From assembly GCA_002331335.1 (NCBI GenBank), contig DCZO01000016.1:177377-203287 (forward strand): a stretch of DNA of 25,911 bases, written 5' to 3'. Positions within the stretch are counted from its first letter, which is position 1. Every line of letters starts with the position of its first letter. The notes under the pieces were generated by a model that made no database searches, had not been told where the DNA came from, and saw nothing but the letters and a program-made list of their open reading frames with translations. Position numbers and translations under genes: made by a program. Origin of the DNA: Nitrospira sp. UBA2082 (GTDB lineage Bacteria; Nitrospirota; Nitrospiria; Nitrospirales; Nitrospiraceae). Positions 24,290 through 25,911 of the stretch are shown piece by piece.

Positions 24290-25092
24290 AAACAGGGGGA
24301 TTCAGGAATTCGTTCGGCAAGGACAGCAAACGCCGCAAGGCGGCCATGCACCTCATCCCGAACCTCTTCACGACCGGCAATTTGCTCTGCGGGGTCTATG
24401 CCATCCTCGCCGTCTTCAACGCCGACTATCTGGCGGCGGCCATCGCGATTTTCATCGCTATGGTGTTCGACGTCCTGGACGGGAAGTCGGCCCGGCTGAC
24501 CAACAGCACAAGCCATTTCGGGTTGGAGTACGATTCCCTCTCCGACGTCGTGTCCTTCGGCGTCGCGTCGGGGCTGCTCATGTATTCATGGGCGTTGAGC
24601 GGGCTGGGCACGTTCGGCGTGGCGGTCATGTTCGCGTATGTGGCGATGGGCGCGGTGCGGCTCGCCCGGTTTAACTCGACCGTGGCGTTGTCCGACGGCA
24701 AGTACTTTACCGGTTTGGCCATTCCTGCCGCGGCCGGTGTTGTCGCGTCGATGGTGGTGTTCGATCACTATGTGCTGCACATGGGGGCGGAGACGAAGCC
24801 GCTCGTCGTGTTGCTCATCACCCTCGCGCTGTCGTTCCTGATGGTCAGCACGATCAAGTATCGCAGCTTCAAGGACCTCAAGTTCAAAGGCCCCCAACAG
24901 GTCACCTATCTGGTCTGGGGAATTCTGGGGCTGATGCTGGTAGCAGCCTGGCCCCAAGGTATGTTATTTGTGATCTTCGCCGGCTATGCGCTGTTGGGTC
25001 CGATGGAGCGCGTGTTCTGGCTGGTGGCTCGGGCCATGGGGAAGAAAGTGGTCGTGAAACCCGAGGTGCCCTCGATTGAGTCCAAGCCGTAG
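24286..25092 (+). CDS. pssA: CDP-diacylglycerol-serine O-phosphatidyltransferase
   Basis: PssA makes phosphatidylserine from CDP-diacylglycerol and serine, supplying the substrate of Psd. The 268-aa integral membrane protein has a cytosolic N-terminus (IPNLFTTGNLLCG), several hydrophobic segments, and the CDP-alcohol phosphotransferase motif DG-xx-AR-x8-G-xxx-D-xxx-D (Asp65, Gly66, Ala69, Arg70, Gly79, Asp83, Asp87) within VLDGKSARLTNS and GLEYDSLSDVVS. It overlaps psd by ATGA and ends 19 bp before the T-box leader. Only the leaderless type without a PLD domain fits, so it is the CDP-OH-P class. Confidence 0.95.
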   Translation: MKTGGFRNSFGKDSKRRKAAMHLIPNLFTTGNLLCGVYAILAVFNADYLAAAIAIFIAMVFDVLDGKSARLTNSTSHFGLEYDSLSDVVSFGVASGLLMYSWALSGLGTFGVAVMFAYVAMGAVRLARFNSTVALSDGKYFTGLAIPAAAGVVASMVVFDHYVLHMGAETKPLVVLLITLALSFLMVSTIKYRSFKDLKFKGPQQVTYLVWGILGLMLVAAWPQGMLFVIFAGYALLGPMERVFWLVARAMGKKVVVKPEVPSIESKP

Positions 25093-25111
25093 CGGCACGC
25101 AAGACGAGAGT

Positions 25112-25364
25112 GGCTGTGACGAGGAGTAGTACGCAACCTGTTTAGGATGAGAGAATTGGCGGCTGGTGCGAGCCAATCTAAACGGTGCCGAACTCGCCTC
25201 CGAGCCTGAATCCGTGAAACCGGAGTAATGGATTCCGCCTGGCCCCCGTACGGGCCGAATGAAGGGTTCCGGACGGCGCACGCTGGTTCGGACCGAAGCA
25301 GGGTGGTACCACGGAGCGCGTCAAGCCTTCGTCCCTGAAGAAGGGCGGAGGCTTTTGTGTTTTT
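25112..25364 (+). promoter_or_regulatory. T-box riboswitch with Leu (CUC) specifier, controlling leuA
   Basis: The leader has the T-box core GGGTGGTACCACG (25301-25313), close to the AGGGUGGNACCGCG consensus. The UGGU bulge (25304-25307) would pair with the ACCA end of a tRNA with A73, as in tRNA-Leu. The Stem I region contains AGTAG near the lower stem (25125-25129) and GAACTCGCCTCC (25190-25201); CTC at 25193-25195 is the likely leucine specifier. The outer stem GAGG/CCTC closes it. CGAAG upstream of the core pairs with CTTCG (antiterminator), competing with the terminator at 25323-25364. Uncharged tRNA-Leu is expected to raise leuA expression. Confidence 0.88.
25323..25364 (+). terminator. 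Conditional terminator of the leuA T-box
   Basis: The left arm AAGCCTTCGTCC (25323-25334) pairs with GGGCGGAGGCTT (25343-25354), about 12 bp with G-U pairs, followed by TTTTGTGTTTTT. Its 5' arm overlaps the CTTCG used by the antiterminator. Confidence 0.8.
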
Positions 25365-25390
25365 ACGGGGTAACACCAGAGAGGTGAGTC

Positions 25391-25911
25391 ATGACACGCA
25401 TGATCAGGATTTTTGATACGACGTTGCGGGACGGTGAGCAATCGCCCGGCGCCAGCATGAATGTGGAAGAAAAGGTCATGGTGGCCAAGCAGCTGGCGCG
25501 CCTCGGCGTCGATATCATTGAAGCGGGATTCGCCTACAGCTCGCCGGGGGATTTCGAAGCGGTGAGACGGATTGCGCAGGAGGTGGAAGGGCCGACGATC
25601 TGCAGCCTCGCGCGGGCCCGTCCCGAAGATATCGATCGGGCGTGGGAGGCGTTAAAAGGCGCGCCGAAGGTCCGTATCCATACGTTCCTCTCGACGTCCG
25701 ACATCCATTTGAAACATCAATTCCGGATGACCCGTGAGGAGGCTAAACAGCGCGCGGTCGAGATGGTGCAGCGGGCCAGGGGCTACGTCGATGACGTCGA
25801 GTTTTCTCCGATGGACGCCAGCCGTTCCGATCCGGCCTATCTGCACGAGGTCATTGAAGCGGTCATCGCGGCCGGGGCGGGTACCGTCAACATTCCCGAC
25901 ACGGTGGGCTA
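25391..25911 (+). CDS. leuA: 2-isopropylmalate synthase, 5' part (partial)
   Basis: LeuA condenses acetyl-CoA with 2-oxoisovalerate in the first step of leucine synthesis. The visible 173 codons begin MTRMIRIFDTTLRDGEQSPG, the HMGL-like signature with catalytic Arg-Asp, and continue QLARLGVDIIEAGFAYSSPGDF, RIHTFLSTSDIHLKHQF, YVDDVEFSPMDASRSDPAYL and GTVNIPDTVG. GAGGTGA (25381-25387) serves ATG 25391. The gene runs past the window end, so the regulatory domain cannot be seen. Homocitrate or citramalate synthase is possible from this part alone, but the leucine T-box and ilv genes favour LeuA. Confidence 0.9.
   Translation, partial: MTRMIRIFDTTLRDGEQSPGASMNVEEKVMVAKQLARLGVDIIEAGFAYSSPGDFEAVRRIAQEVEGPTICSLARARPEDIDRAWEALKGAPKVRIHTFLSTSDIHLKHQFRMTREEAKQRAVEMVQRARGYVDDVEFSPMDASRSDPAYLHEVIEAVIAAGAGTVNIPDTVG

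Overview
The window looks like chromosomal DNA of a Nitrospira-type bacterium (phylum Nitrospirota). This is inferred from the high-GC, tightly packed genes, the protein flavour and the gene order (rpmE-prfA-prmC-murA-his genes; dnaG-rpoD; ilvB-ilvN-ilvC-psd-pssA-leuA). No 16S gene or database search supports it, so the phylum is a best guess. Almost all genes are on the + strand and many overlap by ATGA or lie a few bases apart.

Layout. 1-2136: end of rpmE (L31), a terminator, prfA (RF1) and prmC, the methylase that modifies RF1. 2137-2260: a 124-bp inverted-repeat-ended element starting on the base after the prmC stop. 2345-6206: murA and hisG-hisD-hisB. 6207-8467: an accessory island that splits the histidine operon. 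It holds a DUF4160/DUF2442 pair, a second diverged copy of the last 28 codons of hisB, a strong terminator, a DUF4238 gene with an in-frame amber codon, and a reverse-strand small gene with a truncated partner. 8468-12395: hisH, an unrecognised lipoprotein gene, hisA, hisF, fused hisIE and a HIT-family gene. Together the his genes cover most histidine biosynthesis steps; hisC, hisZ and histidinol-phosphate phosphatase are not seen here.

12411-16165: dnaG-rpoD, with dnaG broken by an apparent one-base insertion. 16166-16289: a second copy of the 124-bp element, again directly after a stop codon. 16300-19390: a promoter and CAU-anticodon tRNA (probably tRNA-Ile2), a coiled-coil zinc-ribbon protein, reverse-strand rnhC, an M48 lipoprotein protease and a PilZ protein. 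19446-19882: RNase P RNA (rnpB).

19963-25911: branched-chain amino acid genes ilvB-ilvN-ilvC, the phosphatidylethanolamine pair psd-pssA, then a T-box riboswitch with a Leu CUC specifier in front of leuA, which runs off the window.

Most noteworthy for follow-up: the 124-bp stop-codon-abutting repeats, the hisB 3'-end duplication around a toxin-antitoxin-like pair, the dnaG frameshift, and the leucine T-box outside the Firmicutes.
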